Origin: Anolis sagrei
Taxonomy: Eukaryota; Chordata; Lepidosauria; Squamata; Anolidae
Direction: 5' to 3'
NCBI RefSeq assembly: GCF_037176765.1
Contig: NC_090021.1
Span: 144,918,074-144,982,073 of the forward strand
DNA: 64,000 nucleotides
Shown in pieces: positions 40,596 to 53,699 of the stretch; the stretch's first letter is position 1, and each line of letters opens with the position of its first letter. The translations under genes and the position numbers were made by a program. A model generated the notes under the pieces. That model was not told the DNA's origin and ran no database searches. It saw only the letters and a program-made list of their open reading frames with translations.

Positions 40596-42613
40596 CCCAG
40601 CATAAGGTTGACATCCAATGCTACTCCCTTTCAAATATATAGAGGGTACATTGCTGTCTTCTGCCTAAAAGGAGAAACATTCAAGGGGAAATATCTCCCA
40701 GAAAGCTGAGGGATATTTTCCATTACCATCTCCTCTGTAAACATAAATACCCATGCATACAGTAAAGCACAGCTTGTGTTTGCACAGCTGCCTCAAAAAT
40801 CCTAGCTCTTGTAGCAAAACCACATCTCCTAAGAAGTCTCAGAGTGCTGTTATTTCTAAAATAGAAATGGAAGTGTAGACACAAACAATAAACTCACTGA
40901 CAGTATTGTAAAAATGGAAGACATAAGATACTGACTAAGACCTAAAGAACCCTTTATTCAAACGATATGTTTCTGGTCATCCATGGGAAATTGCAGGTTC
41001 TTTCTAGTCCCTGTCCTCGCTGGTATCACATCATTTTGCAAGTCTCAGGAAAGTTATCTGAAAGCCTGTTGTGAAAATGCAGAAATATTGATGGTAAAGT
41101 CAGTTGTGCCACCTATCCTTTCCTTAAATGAATCCCACTGCAAATATTTCAGTTGCTGCCACTTAAGAATCTATATATTTCTTATGCTTCATTTTGATAT
41201 TCTTTTGTTTTGTTTCTTTCTGTAGTACTCTTAGTTTCTAGGGAGACCCTTTCAGCTGTCCCAGTGTTGTGAGAAAATTTAACAGCGAGCATATCTGTTC
41301 CATATGAACCTGTGAAATCTGTTCTATTAAAACAGAAATACAACTTCATTTAAGAATTGAATGGAAATGACTCGTCCCCAGTCAAAAGCGTCTAAGATTA
41401 GAGAAGGCCGACAGTTTATTAACTTTAATGAATAGCAGTAGTTAGCCCATTTAGATGACTCCCTTCTATCTAAATTTCGCCTTCATTTTCACAAAAGTAA
41501 TTTGCTTCTAGTGGCATTAAACATATGTGCTTACAATCTTAGATTATATGTTGTAGACAAATGGAAACTGGTTAATCTGTAATGTGATTCAAATGTTGGA
41601 TTTTTTTTTCCAACTCCGTTACATGAGATCGTCTCAAAAGGCACAATAACACAGGCTTTCTAATTTGGCAACTTCACAGATCCTTAAGAAGCCCAACCCT
41701 TTCTTCTTTGTCAATACTTACTATAGTCTTGCTTCATTTGGCCTGATCAAAAATAAATCCAATAATGTAATGGAAGAAACCATTGGGGGAAAACATGCTA
41801 CTCCATCACTTCCATTAATTTTTGAAAAAAAAATTGCTAGAAAACATCATTCAAACAGCATCATAATGGAAATGCAGCCTCAGAAGGATGGGATAAATTA
41901 CTTTCAGCTCTTGATTAGTTTGGTCTTCTTTGGTTCACAGATACCTACAGTCCCCAAAACAAGTCCCAACTTATTATTATTATTATTATTTTAAAGTTTG
42001 ACTCTATATAAATGGTTTAATATGAAATAGCATTGAGATCCCTGTTGTACCTAAGAGTTCATCCTAGTCCATCCAGTGTCCACAGTGACTAACAAGATTG
42101 GATGGGAAGCTATTCTGCCCCTGAGTACCATATTGACATCAAAGAAACATGTTGGGGGATGCATGCCAGCAGTGGGCAGAGATATAAACACGCCTGTTAC
42201 TCCACATCAGCCAATACATATACTGTACATATACTTCTCTGGAGAAGTGAAGTGAGAGCTGATATTTCCATAATGAGTGTTTCACGATACATTCCCCAGA
42301 TGCCTCCAAGGCTGTATCACTTTGCTCTGCCTTTCTTTTCATAAGATTTTTTTCAGGGAATCAAGAGGTAGCAATTAGTTCTTGAGAGATCCTTTGATTC
42401 TCTCAAGAACCGATTGCTTCTCCCTTCTTCTTTAAAGGGTCAATGGGCAAGAGAGACCAAAGCAAAAGGGACCCCAAGGACTAGACCTGATCCCAGGCTG
42501 GAATTTTTACTTTGCTGTTCTAGAGCACCCATAAGCAGGAAGTAAAAGAAATTGACATTCCCTATAAGTTGACTCCAAATAAGAATTAATCAGAGCATGG
42601 AAATGCCTGGTTG
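40596..42613. other. MKKS intron, nothing recognised
   Basis: A short (ATT)n lies at 41970-41990. No exon or repeat signature seen. Confidence 0.5.
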
Positions 42614-42621
42614 GTTTATGA

Positions 42622-43079
42622 CAGTGATTCTCAACCTGTGGTCCGTGGACCACCAGTGGTCTGCAAGAAGGAAAATGTGGTCCACAGCCTCACCATTACT
42701 ACACTACTGCCTCAAAACCACGTGGCAACGAGAGCGACTGGTCTCTTGAACCCTCTTACAGAGCTGAGGCAACAGGGATGTCGGAAGGGGAGAGGCGAAA
42801 GATTACTGCTGCCACATCAGCTCTACGTGATTAAATATGGTTTTCTGTGGGCTAGCAGATGGCGACTACTGGGTGGCATATGTTCTGTATCAGAAACTAG
42901 AGCTGATGTGGTCTAGCCAATGCAATTTTCTGAATCAGAACCCCAAATAGCCAAACTGAATCTAAAGATGACCAAAAATTGATTTGTAACCCTTTTGATA
43001 CTAATGTTGAAGTGTGGTTCCTGGTCAAAGTGGTCCCTATTCAACTGGTCTTTGGTCAAAAAAAGTTTGGGAACCACTG
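42622..43079 (+). mobile_element. hAT-Charlie-like element, longer form
   Basis: CAGTGATTCTCAACCTGTGG at the left, GTTTGGGAACCACTG at the right. 8-bp duplication GTTTATGA/GTTTACAG (42614-42621, 43080-43087), imperfect. 458 bp, no transposase. Confidence 0.8.
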
Positions 43080-43203
43080 GTTTACAGGCTGGGAGTTGCA
43101 ATCCAAAACAAAACAAAAACTAACTTTATAAACTCCATGTTGAACAAAAAGGTTACATTTGCCCTGTGATAGGTAATAGGACTGATCATTCATAGATCTG
43201 GCT

Positions 43204-43460
43204 AACCTGTTTTTTTTTTAATTGATAAATTTTAGTATCACATTCAGTATGTAATTTATATGTAACAATAGATTTCTAAAACAAAAACAATAAATAATGC
43301 CTCATTCTATCCCTACTACCCATTAAAATTGGCTTCCTGCTCTTCTTTGACTAATGTGCTAATTTATATACAACATTTCTCCTCTTTAAACTACAAGCTT
43401 TATATTTTTTATTTTTCCTTATAATAAGAAAATATTTTCTTCTTTGTATATTGGAACCTA
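43204..43460 (-). repeat. unclassified repeat, family H
   Basis: See the parallel copy at 34.0 kb. T-run at the left edge and TTTTAGTATCACATTCAGTA. Confidence 0.5.
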
Positions 43461-44607
43461 TAGTTACAGTGCATCCCTTTGAATAAAAAGTGCTGGAAGA
43501 GTAACATGTTGGGTCCTTCTTTCACCCATGAAAAGAGAGGACATTTTTGGTTAACAATCAGTGCAATGATGGAGAAGCTTTTGAAAACAGAAATAACATT
43601 TAGACCTTAGTTGTTTCTCTTAATTAGATTAGATTTGGAAAATAAGATCAAAAAAGAGTAATATGCCATATGACAAGATTGGTGTATGTGAAATACTGGA
43701 AATATAATAAGACTCCCAAATATTATGGAATTAGATATACTAACAAATTTATTGAAAAATCTGACAATGTTTTAAAAATTCTGTAAAGAATCCAAAAGGA
43801 GATATTGCTGTAACTATTGGCTAATCTCTTTTAAAATCATCTAAACCTGTAGCCCTCTATAACCTATGACAGGAAGGTAATTATTCTTTATGCAAAGTAT
43901 TTTTTCCCCGATTCTTTTATGGTACTGATATGTCGCCTTTCTCATTGCACTGCTCCAAGGAAATTTTCAAAACAAACTGAAACAGGATAAGATAAAAATC
44001 TGAATAGAAATTTAGAGCACAATTAAACAATTTATTATGGTATATTAAAACATGATTACATTTTTAAAGGTATAAAAATATCAAATGGGCAAGAAAGAAA
44101 CCGCTGTACGTTCTATCCTGATGTTATTCTTTCACAAATGAATTAACCCCAAGGTCCAGTGTTCCCAAAACTGCTGTTCTTTTGACTTTCAGAATGATTG
44201 AAAATATGTCAAGGAAAGCAGAGTTGTCCAGATGATAAGTGGTCATTATGTGACTCTGTAGATTTAGTTGAACTAGAACTTCCATAAACTATAGTCAGTA
44301 TAGCCAATTGTGAGGGATGATAGAAACTGCTGTCTATTAACATCTGTGAGCACTAATGCTACTACTTCATCAATCCAAGAGTATATCACAAATCACTCCA
44401 AATATAGCTATACTGCATATCCCAGCAGTCATAGTCAGCATAGATAGCAACAAGGAATGTTGGAAATTGCTGTCCAGAAACATCTGGAAGGTCACATGAT
44501 TTACACTCCTGGTTAAGACCTTGAAGCATTTCCATGCTACACTACAGAATATTTGGCTTTTCTGTTTCTAAGATAGTGCATATCATTATTTTTTCTGTCT
44601 TGAACAG
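43461..44607. other. MKKS intron, 3' part
   Basis: AT-rich with no recognised repeat. Ends TTTCTGTCTTGAACAG, the acceptor of the second coding exon. Confidence 0.6.
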
Positions 44608-44783
44608 GTGCTCAGCCGATACCTTCTCTACAGTTCCTGTCTCCTGCTTGCTGTGGCTATCTGAAGGATTTGCAAACTCTGTCTATTGCTTCAAAATGGT
44701 TTTTTCATCTGATTCCTAATGACCCAGTTGTCTGCAGTTTGATGCTGTGTAATAGGAATGAAACAGCATGGGATGAACTGAAG
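44608..44783 (+). CDS. MKKS: MKKS coding exon 2 of 4, residues 331-389
   Basis: 176 nt. Completes Gly331 and reads AQPIPSLQFLSPACCGYLKD, then FFHLIPNDPVVCSLMLCNRN and ETAWDELK. Human MKKS has [20 protein letters not shown] and DTAWDELK at the same place. Acceptor CAG at 44605-44607, donor AAG|GTCTGT at 44784. This is the end of the apical domain and return to the intermediate domain. The segment after GAQPI is the least conserved here. Confidence 0.96.
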
Positions 44784-45276
44784 GTCTGTATCTCTACAAT
44801 TACCTACTGAAATGCCTACTTTCAGATAAACTTTTGAAGGGTCACGTGATTAAAAATTGAGTCTTTTGGAGAATACTCTGCTAACACATCTTTGCTTACA
44901 TTGACAGAAAGGAGATATTTTTATCGAGCAATTTAGTTTCAAACTCAATATTAAAAAGAAAGATGCATCCCCATGGATTATCCAGTCTTGGCTTGGACAG
45001 TGGGATTTTCTCAAGGATACATGCCTCAGTAATTAGATCTAGAAATCAAGATCATGTTTACCTCCCAGTGGCAAGTCACAAAACAAAGCATACATAATGC
45101 AAGATACACGGCTGAGAAAAATCACAGACTAAGACAAACAGACGTCTTCTGCTACTTGAGGAAGCACGTCGTAACAAAATAAGCCAAGCCTACTATATAT
45201 CATGATTCTGTCTGACATTAGGGGTCTAAGACTCGTGGGATGTATTTTTGGCCTTGAGTATATGCACATGACACAT
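44784..45276. other. MKKS intron, nothing recognised
   Basis: Donor GTCTGT is a weaker variant of consensus. Confidence 0.5.
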
Positions 45277-45660
45277 TTATTTATTTTATTTATTTATTTA
45301 GACCATTTCTATCCCGCTTTTCTCACCCCCAAGGGGGGACTCATGGCAGCTAACACAGGCAACTATTGAATGCCAACAGTATCAAAACAACAATATAAAA
45401 CAGCAATATAAAATCCATTACATAACAATTAAGCAGTGATATTAATTAAAATTACATAACCACATAGAACAGATCACAGAATCACAGGTCATAAAGCCAT
45501 TTCCAATTTTCAAACAATCCTATTGTCCGAGTTCAGTGCCTAAAGTGCTGTTGTGCCCACTAGCCAAAGGCCTGACTCCAAAACCACGTCTTTAGTTTTT
45601 TCCTAAAAGTAAGGAGGGAGGACGCCGATCTAATCTCGCTGGGGAGCGAATTCTTACCAC
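45277..45660 (-). repeat. L2 LINE 3' end
   Basis: Tail CCGCTTTTCTCACCCCCAAG, then GGCAACTATTGAATGCC, and at the right edge the coding remnant CTCGCTGGGGAGCGAATTC. Confidence 0.8.
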
Positions 45661-46627
45661 TGCTCCCTGTTCACTAAGATGAAATAATGGAATGAGGGAA
45701 TAGATTTCAAGTTCTTGGTCAAACCTCAATTCAAGTCATTATTTTCCTCATTCTATTAGCAGCATGCTGTATTTCTATCAAGTTTGGAAGAAAGGGATTT
45801 CAACCTCACCTCTTCCCAGTAATCTTGATGCAAAGATTTTCTATTTCTCCCCTGTTGTTAGTGTGCACCTTTAATAATCCTGATACAGATTGTTGTTTCA
45901 CCACCATTATTATTCGTGAGGAAACAGCTGTCCTTGCATTGGGAATCATTGAGATAGAGCAAGAGGATTTAACTTCATGCTGCTGCCCTCAAGCTGAGAG
46001 TGTTGTTTTCCTACTGGTATTAGAAGCAGAGATACGGCATTCTCTTTCCTACTGCTGCCAGTGTTTGATCAGCTGATGTAAGGAAAAGTAGGCAGAGTGC
46101 ACTAAAGCTCCTGAGACCATGGAAAGAACAGATAAGGGTTATGTCCTTGCCCACATGTGGATTAAGACATTACATTATTGAAAGACACTCTGCTTTAGAG
46201 AGCAAGAGAGCTCTGGAGAATATGTCAGCAACTCTTTAATCATCAAGCTGTGTTTAGCTTTCAGAAGGCAACCTGTATAATAGGGTTGGGCAGGGGTTTC
46301 TTTTCCCTCTAGATCTCCTGCACAGGTTTATTCCCCCATAGCAGACCCATTCATTGGATTATTCATTTTGAGAGGGGTTGCAGAAGAAAATGGAAGTATT
46401 TTGAACTAGTATTGGGACATTCATGGCGATGAGGTAGGGATATTTTCATGTCGTTTCACATGTTGTGAACACTGCATGGTTTAGAGAGGGGGGTGCTGAA
46501 AAAGTCCAGTTTTTGTATAAAAAGGGGGGGAGTCTTTTTGGGGGGGTTGGTGGGCTACAGAAGTTGGGTTTGGGGCCACATGTGGCTTATGGTCATCCAT
46601 TTGCTTGCCCATACTCTATGGAATTAT
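45661..46627. other. MKKS intron, nothing recognised
   Basis: G-rich patch at 46520-46560. No exon signature. Confidence 0.5.
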
Positions 46628-46862
46628 TTCATTGTGTGCCTTCAAGTCATTTCTGGCATATAGAGACACTAAAATAAACGATTTTTTCTTGGGTATATTT
46701 GTTTAAAGGGAGTTTGCTTTTGCCTTCTTCTGACAATAAGAGTGGGTGACTTGTCCAGGATCACCCAGTGGGCGTCTACGTCTGACCGGGATTTGAAGCT
46801 TGGTCTCCAGAGTCATATGCCGACATTCAAACTAGTACACCAAACTGGCTCTAATATTATGC
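46628..46862 (-). repeat. Sauria-type SINE
   Basis: On the - strand: AGAGCCAGTTTGGTGTACTA head, GACTCTGGAGACCAAGCTTC, CCACTGGGTGATCCTGGACA, tail AGAAATGACTTGAAGGCACA. All parts of the classic Sauria SINE are present. Confidence 0.9.
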
Positions 46863-48174
46863 TTAACATGTATTCGTTATCCTTCTTTCTGGGAGGTTCA
46901 GAATAGCATTTTAATCTCAACAACTCTGTGAGATAGGTTGTACTGAGAGAGAATAGCACAAGGAACTGCTAAGGCTAGACCTAGGAATACAAACACATGA
47001 GTTTGTGTGCAGTTGCTGTGTGAAGTAACTAAAACGTGGGCAATTTCCCTGGGAAGCAAGGGGTTCTTTGGTGCCTTTCCCTGGACTATTGGCCTATTCT
47101 GAAACTAAGGGTTTTGTGATGAGAAGGACTTTGCTTGGACAACAATCTTCTTTTAACTGTGGCTTAGGGCAATTCAGGAGTGAAAAACCTTTGGTCCTTC
47201 AGATGATTGACACCTCAGCTTGGTCAGTGCTAAGAGACAGTAAGAGTAGAAGTGTAAAACCTTGGCCAGGCCAAAGGCTGCCTACACCTGATTTTGTTCC
47301 TAGATTAACGTACTGGCTTCCAAAAGACTCTTATTAGTTCTCAGCCTTGAATGATAATTTTGAGCAAAGTCGAAACAGAACTTTTAGCAAGAGAAAAAGC
47401 TTCATCTGTATTGCTTGATCTTTACATCTGCCTTGTTCAATTATGACAGGGTAAGCAAACAAATTGGGTCCAGAAACCACACCTTCTTCATTTTTCACCA
47501 CTCCTGAACCCATGTAGGCCGTGTCTATCCATTTTTACAAAACTAAAAGTGACAGAAAAATCCTATATATATTCCCCCCAAAATGATAATTTGGGCCTAA
47601 TGAAAATTTGCATGGGTAGGCATTTAAATGGAGAATTGCATTCTCTCGAGACAGATATTAATCTCTATTTTGATCCTCTCAAAGTGGGGCAGGGGATGAT
47701 GCTGGACAGAAGCTTCCTTCAGGTTGCACAGTTGCCATTTATAGTATGGGGTTCTGGAATATATGCCTGAGGGGCTCTGACCCTTTTGCATGTATTGTTA
47801 CCATGATCTTCCCCAACTCTGTCTTCGTTTTTTACATGTCTGATAAAGAAGATGTATCCAGAACACTTGGGTTCAAGTCTTTACTCAGCATTAAAGCTCA
47901 TGTGTGGTATGGCTGTGAGCCAGAAGCAACTTGGCTGCTAGAATCACCTCATATGGTTCTTGTGCGGCTAAAACAGGATAAGCCCTCTTATACACTGTGC
48001 AGAGCTCCATGGATAAAGTGTAAAATTATTGTGTTTTAGAAAATTGTGCTGTGTGAGCAGAATACTCCAAAAATAGATCCCTAAAGAGTATCCTCATGTA
48101 ACTGGTGGTTGCTTCCTTTGTTTATGTGTTTGCTTGTTTGTTTAATAACAAAGTGTGTGGTTTATTTCCCATAG
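46863..48174. other. MKKS intron, nothing recognised
   Basis: Ends GTGTGGTTTATTTCCCATAG, a good acceptor. Confidence 0.55.
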
Positions 48175-48285
48175 CTTGCCTGTCAAACAGCAGAACATGC
48201 TTTGCAGTTAACCCTCCGTGATCCCTGGGTATTGCTAGGTGGCGGCTGTACAGAAATGCATTTGTCCTCATATATCAGGCACATG
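48175..48285 (+). CDS. MKKS: MKKS coding exon 3 of 4, residues 390-426
   Basis: 111 nt, phase 0 at both ends: [20 protein letters not shown], then [17 protein letters not shown]. The human counterpart reads [20 protein letters not shown] and GCTETHLAAYIRHK. The GGGCTE motif is the chaperonin equatorial GGG-E signature. Acceptor ATAG at 48174, donor ATG|GTATGT at 48286. Confidence 0.96.
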
Positions 48286-49256
48286 GTATGTAGAGCTTTG
48301 GAAGGGTATTTAAAGCTGTTTAATGTACTTAAGTCTGGCCAGTTTATAAGGGATTATGAGAAGTAGTGAAACACTGTTAATGATCTTCTGCACATTTTGC
48401 AGAAGTCTGTGATTCAGGGTTTTTGTGCATTTAGAAGACAAAGTACTTGGATAGGCTGTAAAGCAAAAGAAGGGTATGTAGAAGGAGGTCATTCAGGCCC
48501 TTGGTTATTTTTTGAGCTCAAAATCACTTTCCTTATATTTAACTATATTTATCCTCCCATGTAATGTCCATGGGTCACCTCCTTTGCCTATCCCTCCCTC
48601 ATTGTTGTGTTGTTTATGTTTTTTTTATCTCAACCATGAAAATGGATAGGAAAAATAAATACAGCATCTCTGGCCATCATTTTTAATTTCCCCAAATTTG
48701 CAAGCCAGAAGTATTGTGCAAGACAAGGTTGCATGTTGAAATGCTAGGGTGCCAAGCTGTGTCAAGTTTAAAAGTCATATAGCATTACCCCCACCCCCAG
48801 TATGCATGTGATAAAACCTAACATTTAGAACTTATTTACAAAAGGAGATATGAGTGTTTGAATCTATTCACAATCTGAAGACTGCAACTATAGTTTACTA
48901 AACTCGTATGTGACAATTTAACACTTCCTAAAGGCTTTGTCTGAGAGAGGGAGGGAGGGAAGCAAGGAAGGAAGGAAAGAAGGAAGGAAAGATACGTCGA
49001 CCACTCTGTCCAGTGAACAATGGTGCTGGCGGAAGTCCAGGACAATTGTAGTGGAGTATGAAGGGTGGCGAAGCAGTCATGAGTAAGGGAGAAAGAAAGA
49101 TTGGAATCTCTGTGGATGTGTGATATGCTTATTCTTGCTCACCTATAATCCATTGAATATAATGAGACATGTCAGCAGCTCTGCTGCCTATTTGTCATAA
49201 TTTACTGGAGCAATGAGTAACACTTTAATAGTCTTTCCCCATCTTTTCTGTTCTAG
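48286..49256. other. MKKS intron
   Basis: Purine-rich GAAGGAAG-type run at 48950-48990. Ends CTTTTCTGTTCTAG. Confidence 0.6.
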
Positions 49257-49697
49257 ACTTCTACTGTGGAAGAAAGTACGTTGGAAGATCTGTCCTGTTC
49301 TCGGGCAGAGTTCAGGATGGTGGCCGATGCCTTTTGCTCTTCACTAGAGACTGTAGCTTGCTGCTTAGACCATGATGGAGGAAACATTCTCACTGATATG
49401 AAGTGGGGTCATTTTTGGTCTGTTCCGCCTGATGTTCCCAGCAGGTCTGACTGGTCAGACCTAATTTGGAAGTGTGGATGCGGTCTTTGCGATAAAGAGC
49501 AAGGCCTCCATTGGAGGATGCTCCAGTCCTGTGCCAGTCCTTTCCTCCCACAAAGTTGTATTCATGAGTCTTCTGTAACCTCGATTGATAATCTGATTCT
49601 TGACTGTTTTGCTGCAAAAAGGAATGGCCTGCAGGTTGCAGTGGAGACAGCCAGTCTGCTGCTAGATCTCTCATATATTATTGAAGATCAGAATTAG
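49257..49697 (+). CDS. MKKS: MKKS coding exon 4 of 4, residues 427-572
   Basis: Last coding exon, 146 codons and TAG at 49695. Reads [59 protein letters not shown], and ends [20 protein letters not shown] plus QN. Human ends [20 protein letters not shown] plus KN. These helices complete the equatorial domain. No damage is seen, so the gene looks functional. Confidence 0.97.
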   Translation, partial: [146 protein letters not shown]

Positions 49698-49984
49698 CAG
49701 TGTTTGCATATCCTAGTGGTGTTCTCCATGTGCAGTGACCTTCTCAGGCACAACATCCAACCACATCTCCCTGCATCCCCAAAGAATAGTTTAACGAAGG
49801 TTGTGAAGCACCTCTCCCTCCAAAAAAGGCATGGAATGTTGTATAAGGAGTTATAGGTGGAAAGGAAAGTTCTGTTCCTCTCTACTTCTTTCATGTGGAA
49901 ACTTGCCTGTTTATTTGGCATGCCCAAAAAGATGGCATCTTGCAAAGACATGACATAATCATTCCCGAATTCAAAATATGTATA

Positions 49985-50088
49985 TGCTGAGCATCCCTTA
50001 TCCAAAATTCTTGGAAGTAGAGGGGTTCCATATTTTTTTTCAGATTTTGGAATACTGGGATATACATGTATGCATGCATGCATGCACA

Positions 50089-50136
<48 letters not shown>

Positions 50137-50377
50137 TTGGAAATGGGACCCATGTCTAAACATGAAATTGATTGATATTTCCTATGCACCTTATATACAT
50201 AGCCTGAAGGTAATTGTATACACAATATTTTTAATAATGTTGTGGATGAAACAAAGTTTGGATAAACTGAAGCATCAGAAAGGAAAAGAGACACTATCTC
50301 AGACAACCATGTGGGTGATTTTAAATTCTGGAGTATTTTGGATGCCAGAATTCTGGATTAGAGATGCTCAATCTGTA
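49985..50377. mobile_element. Tigger/mariner-like nonautonomous element in the 3'UTR
   Basis: Ends TGCTGAGCATCCCTTATCC and GGATTAGAGATGCTCAATCT are inverted copies. The body has CATAGCCTGAAGGTAATTGT and GATGAAACAAAGTTTGGATA. Same family as the interrupted copy at 23.4 kb. Expanded by a microsatellite. Confidence 0.75.
50066..50132. repeat. (GCAT)n(AC)n(AG)n microsatellite
   Basis: ATGCATGCATGCATG, then ACACACAC, then AGAGAGAG inside the MITE. Confidence 0.95.
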
Positions 50378-50745
50378 CTCCTGTTTGTATGTTCACTTGG
50401 TCTTACCCCACATACATTGATAAAGCACTAATAAGATCAGAATGCATCAAGGTTGCAACTGACAGGAGGCTAAGCAAAATCATCTTGTCACAAGACAGTT
50501 AAAGTGATGCTGGCAGAAATGGAGCTGAAGTTCCTTTATAGCCACCTTCCAAGGTTGTGTTATTGCTGTTCAAATGATAGCAGAAACCTGTTAGTCTAAA
50601 ATGTCAAACTAGTTAGCTGTGAATTCATAGTAAGTTAATTACATATTACAAAATCAAGCCATGTATCAAAAGTAATGTAGGTCACAACTAATTCATTTGA
50701 ATTTGTGTTGATGGCAGATCAAATAAAGCTGTAAAATGAGTATTG

Positions 50746-51710
50746 TTTTAATTATTCTAAAATTGTGAAAGCTTCTATTTTTCAGTCCTAATACATAATG
50801 TTGTTTTATGTTTGATGACTGTAATTTGACCAAAAATAAATAAAAGGATCTTATTCTCCTGTTTGCTGCTATTTTCTTAGGAGATTTTTTAATCAAAAAG
50901 TAGATTGTTTCATTCTCATTTTTTTTAAAAAATTATCATTGAAATCGGTAATTAAAATAAGCAAGTAGAAGAATGAGATGTTTGTCTGTTTTCCTAATAC
51001 CCATTTACATTTATTCTTTTGAGGCTAATGATTTAATCCAATCAAACACATGTTCATGATTGTAAACTATTTAAATGGTTAAGTGAAGCCTCTTTTGAAA
51101 GGTGTCACTTATTTTTACTGTTTTCAATTTTAAGTAATTTAAACAGATCTTATTGAAAGCCACACAGAGACCTTATGGTATAGGGTGGGTTAAAAATATG
51201 GCAATAAAACAAATAACAGCTTTACTTCCTCTCATGATAATCCTGCTCACGTTTTTGTCACTATCTGGAACTCATCGATTGTTTGTTTCTTTCCTCTTGA
51301 CAAACGTATGTCCCTCATTCATGAGTACAAATGGGTTAAGGACAGTCTGTATATAGCGAGGCTCATTCAGCCTTTGCGTGATGAACTGTCATGTTTGGTT
51401 TTTTTCTGACAAGGTGCACAACCATTTTTTTCCTTCCTCAACTGCACCCAGATTTTTCCTTAGCTTCCCTATTGCTCTTTGTTGATATTAATAAAGAATG
51501 ACCACAGGCTCTGAAATTAGAAATATTTTCAACACAACTTGTGTCTCTTGAAATGATTGTGTAGAAACATGGGACTTTATCAGATGAGTGTCAAAGTAGC
51601 ATTGAAGCAGGATGGTAGTGTGTTTGGCAAGTACTTATTGCACAACCTCATGTCCAACTTGCTTTTGCTTTGCATCCCATCTGTTACTGTAGTGCAGCTT
51701 TTCATTTATA
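50746..51710. other. intergenic, nothing recognised
   Basis: AT-rich downstream flank of MKKS with the second AATAAA at 50835. Confidence 0.5.
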
Positions 51711-52370
51711 GAATCATAGAGTTGGAAGAGACCTCATGGACCATCCAACCCCCTGCCAAGAAGCAGGAATGTTGCATTAAAAGCACCCCTGACAAATGGC
51801 CATCCAGCCTCTGTTTAAAAACTTTCAAAGAAGGAGCCTCCACAACACTCCGGGGCAGAGAGTTCCACTGCTGAACAGCTCTCACAGTCAGGAAGTTCAG
51901 ATGGAATTTCCTTTCTTGTAGTTTGAAGCCATTGTTCCGTGTCCTAGTCTCCAGAGAAGCAGAAAACAAGCCTGTTCCCTCCTCTCTGTGACTTCTCTCA
52001 CATATTTATACATGGCTATCATATCTCCTCTCAGCCTTCTCTTCTTCAGGCTAAACATGCCCAGCTCTTTAAGCCGCTTTTCATAGGGCTTGTTCTCCAG
52101 ACTTTGATCATTTTAGTCGCCCTCCTCTGGACACATTCCAGCTTGTCAACATCTCTCTTGAATTGTGGTGCCCAGAATTAGACACAATATTCCAGGTGTG
52201 GTCTAACCAAGGCAGAATAGAGGGATAGGATGACTTCCCTGGATCTAGACACTATGCTCCTATTGATGTTGGCCAAAATCCCATTGTTTTTTTGTTTGTT
52301 TTTTTTGCCGCCACATGACATTGTTGGTTCATGTTTAACTTGCTGTCCACGAGGACTCCTGGATATGGAA
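51711..52370 (-). repeat. CR1 LINE 3' end
   Basis: On the - strand the frame ends in [20 protein letters not shown] and EAPSLKVFKQRLDGHLSG, the CR1 ORF2 C-terminus. The 3' tip at the left edge is TCTATGATTCTAT-type (CTATAGAATCATAGAG here). The 5' part carries CACCTGGAATATTGTGTC and other CR1 RT blocks. Confidence 0.9.
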
Positions 52371-52470
52371 AAAAAACTCTGGATATCACTGCCTTTCTGT
52401 TACTGCCTTTTGTGCAGTCAGTCTCAGTTGCGATATGCCAGGAATCGTATTCATATTGCTAGGACACACT

Positions 52471-52606
52471 CTAGTGGTTCTCAACCTGTAGGAACCCAGG
52501 TGTTTTGGCCTACAACTCCCAGAAATCCCAGCCAGTTTACCAGCTGGTAGGGTTTCTGGAAGTTGAAGGCCAAAACATCTGGGGACCCACAGGTTGAGAA
52601 CCACTG
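52471..52606. mobile_element. hAT-Charlie-like MITE
   Basis: TAGTGGTTCTCAACCTGT at the left, CAGGTTGAGAACCACTG at the right. Body as in the other copies. Confidence 0.85.
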
Positions 52607-53285
52607 CTCTAGATTGTGTTTTCTTTGCTGAGTGGAATATAGGATGCAGAGGACTTTAAATATTTCTGCTTTATAGCTATATGGCTTTATAGTTGTTTTA
52701 TAGTTCAATTGTCATGGGTAGACTACTTCCTTGTTGGGTTCACTGATTAGGACTCTGCTCCTTAAGAGGTTTGGCTGAGCAATTAAGATGGTCCACTCCA
52801 AGAGCAAGTCTGGCTCTTGGGGATTTTCCTGTTACCTTGGTTGGTGATTCTGTTAAAATCCTGGTTGATTTCTGGGATAGTGTAATAATGGGTAAGATGG
52901 TAGCCTTTATAGCTTCTGACTGTCCTGTTTATAGAGTGGAGCTATCAGCTTTTTGATTCTCTAGGAAGTTGTTAGCAGTGGAATAAGTGAAGTTGTGACA
53001 ACAGTAACATTGGTGGAAACTCTCTGACTGAACACAGACTAGAGCCTATTTGAAGCCTCTTTCATGAGAGTACATGCATTAAAAACATATTTTTCTCTCT
53101 GTCACGTTGCATTTGCAAAGAACTGTTCAACAGAGCTGTTTCAATTACTTGTGGCGGCGGGGGGGGGGGGGGGTTCTCTTGTACCTTGACCAGTATACAC
53201 AGAATCTAGCCAGCACTTTCCAAACATTTATGTCGGTGACATACTTTTTAAACATGCATCATTTCACAACACAGTAATTCAGTTT

Positions 53286-53336
<51 letters not shown>

Positions 53337-53699
53337 AACCCTTTATAAGACATATGAGCACATACTTAAATTGTAATAACCAAATATATGGAGACATATA
53401 TGTATCTCATGAAAAACTTTCCTATTTTAAAAAATATATAATTTGTATGATAATATACATGCCTTCAAAATGTTCACATGGCAGACTTACACACTGCATC
53501 TGACACATTACTGTGCTGCGACACATAATTGCAGCCAATCTGAGCACTCTTCTCAGGATGCTACCATCCTTCCGGGACCCATTTAGCGGGAATGGCAGAG
53601 TGGGCTTTTTGTGACTGCTCCTAGACTCTGGAAGTCTGTTACATGGGAGGCTAGGCTGGCTCCCTCTTTGCTTTCCTTTTCTCAACAGGCAAATCAATT
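52607..53699. other. intergenic, simple repeats only
   Basis: G homopolymer at 53157-53174 and an (AT)n run of about 46 bp at 53288-53333. The rest is unrecognised. Confidence 0.55.

Larger units (their letters stand above)
49698..50745 (+). other. MKKS: MKKS 3'UTR (probable extent)
   Basis: AATAAA at 50722-50727 (GATCAAATAAAGCTG) is the first good poly(A) signal after the stop. A second AATAAA is at 50835-50840. The UTR carries a Tigger-like MITE and a compound microsatellite. The true 3' end is not proven. Confidence 0.55.
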
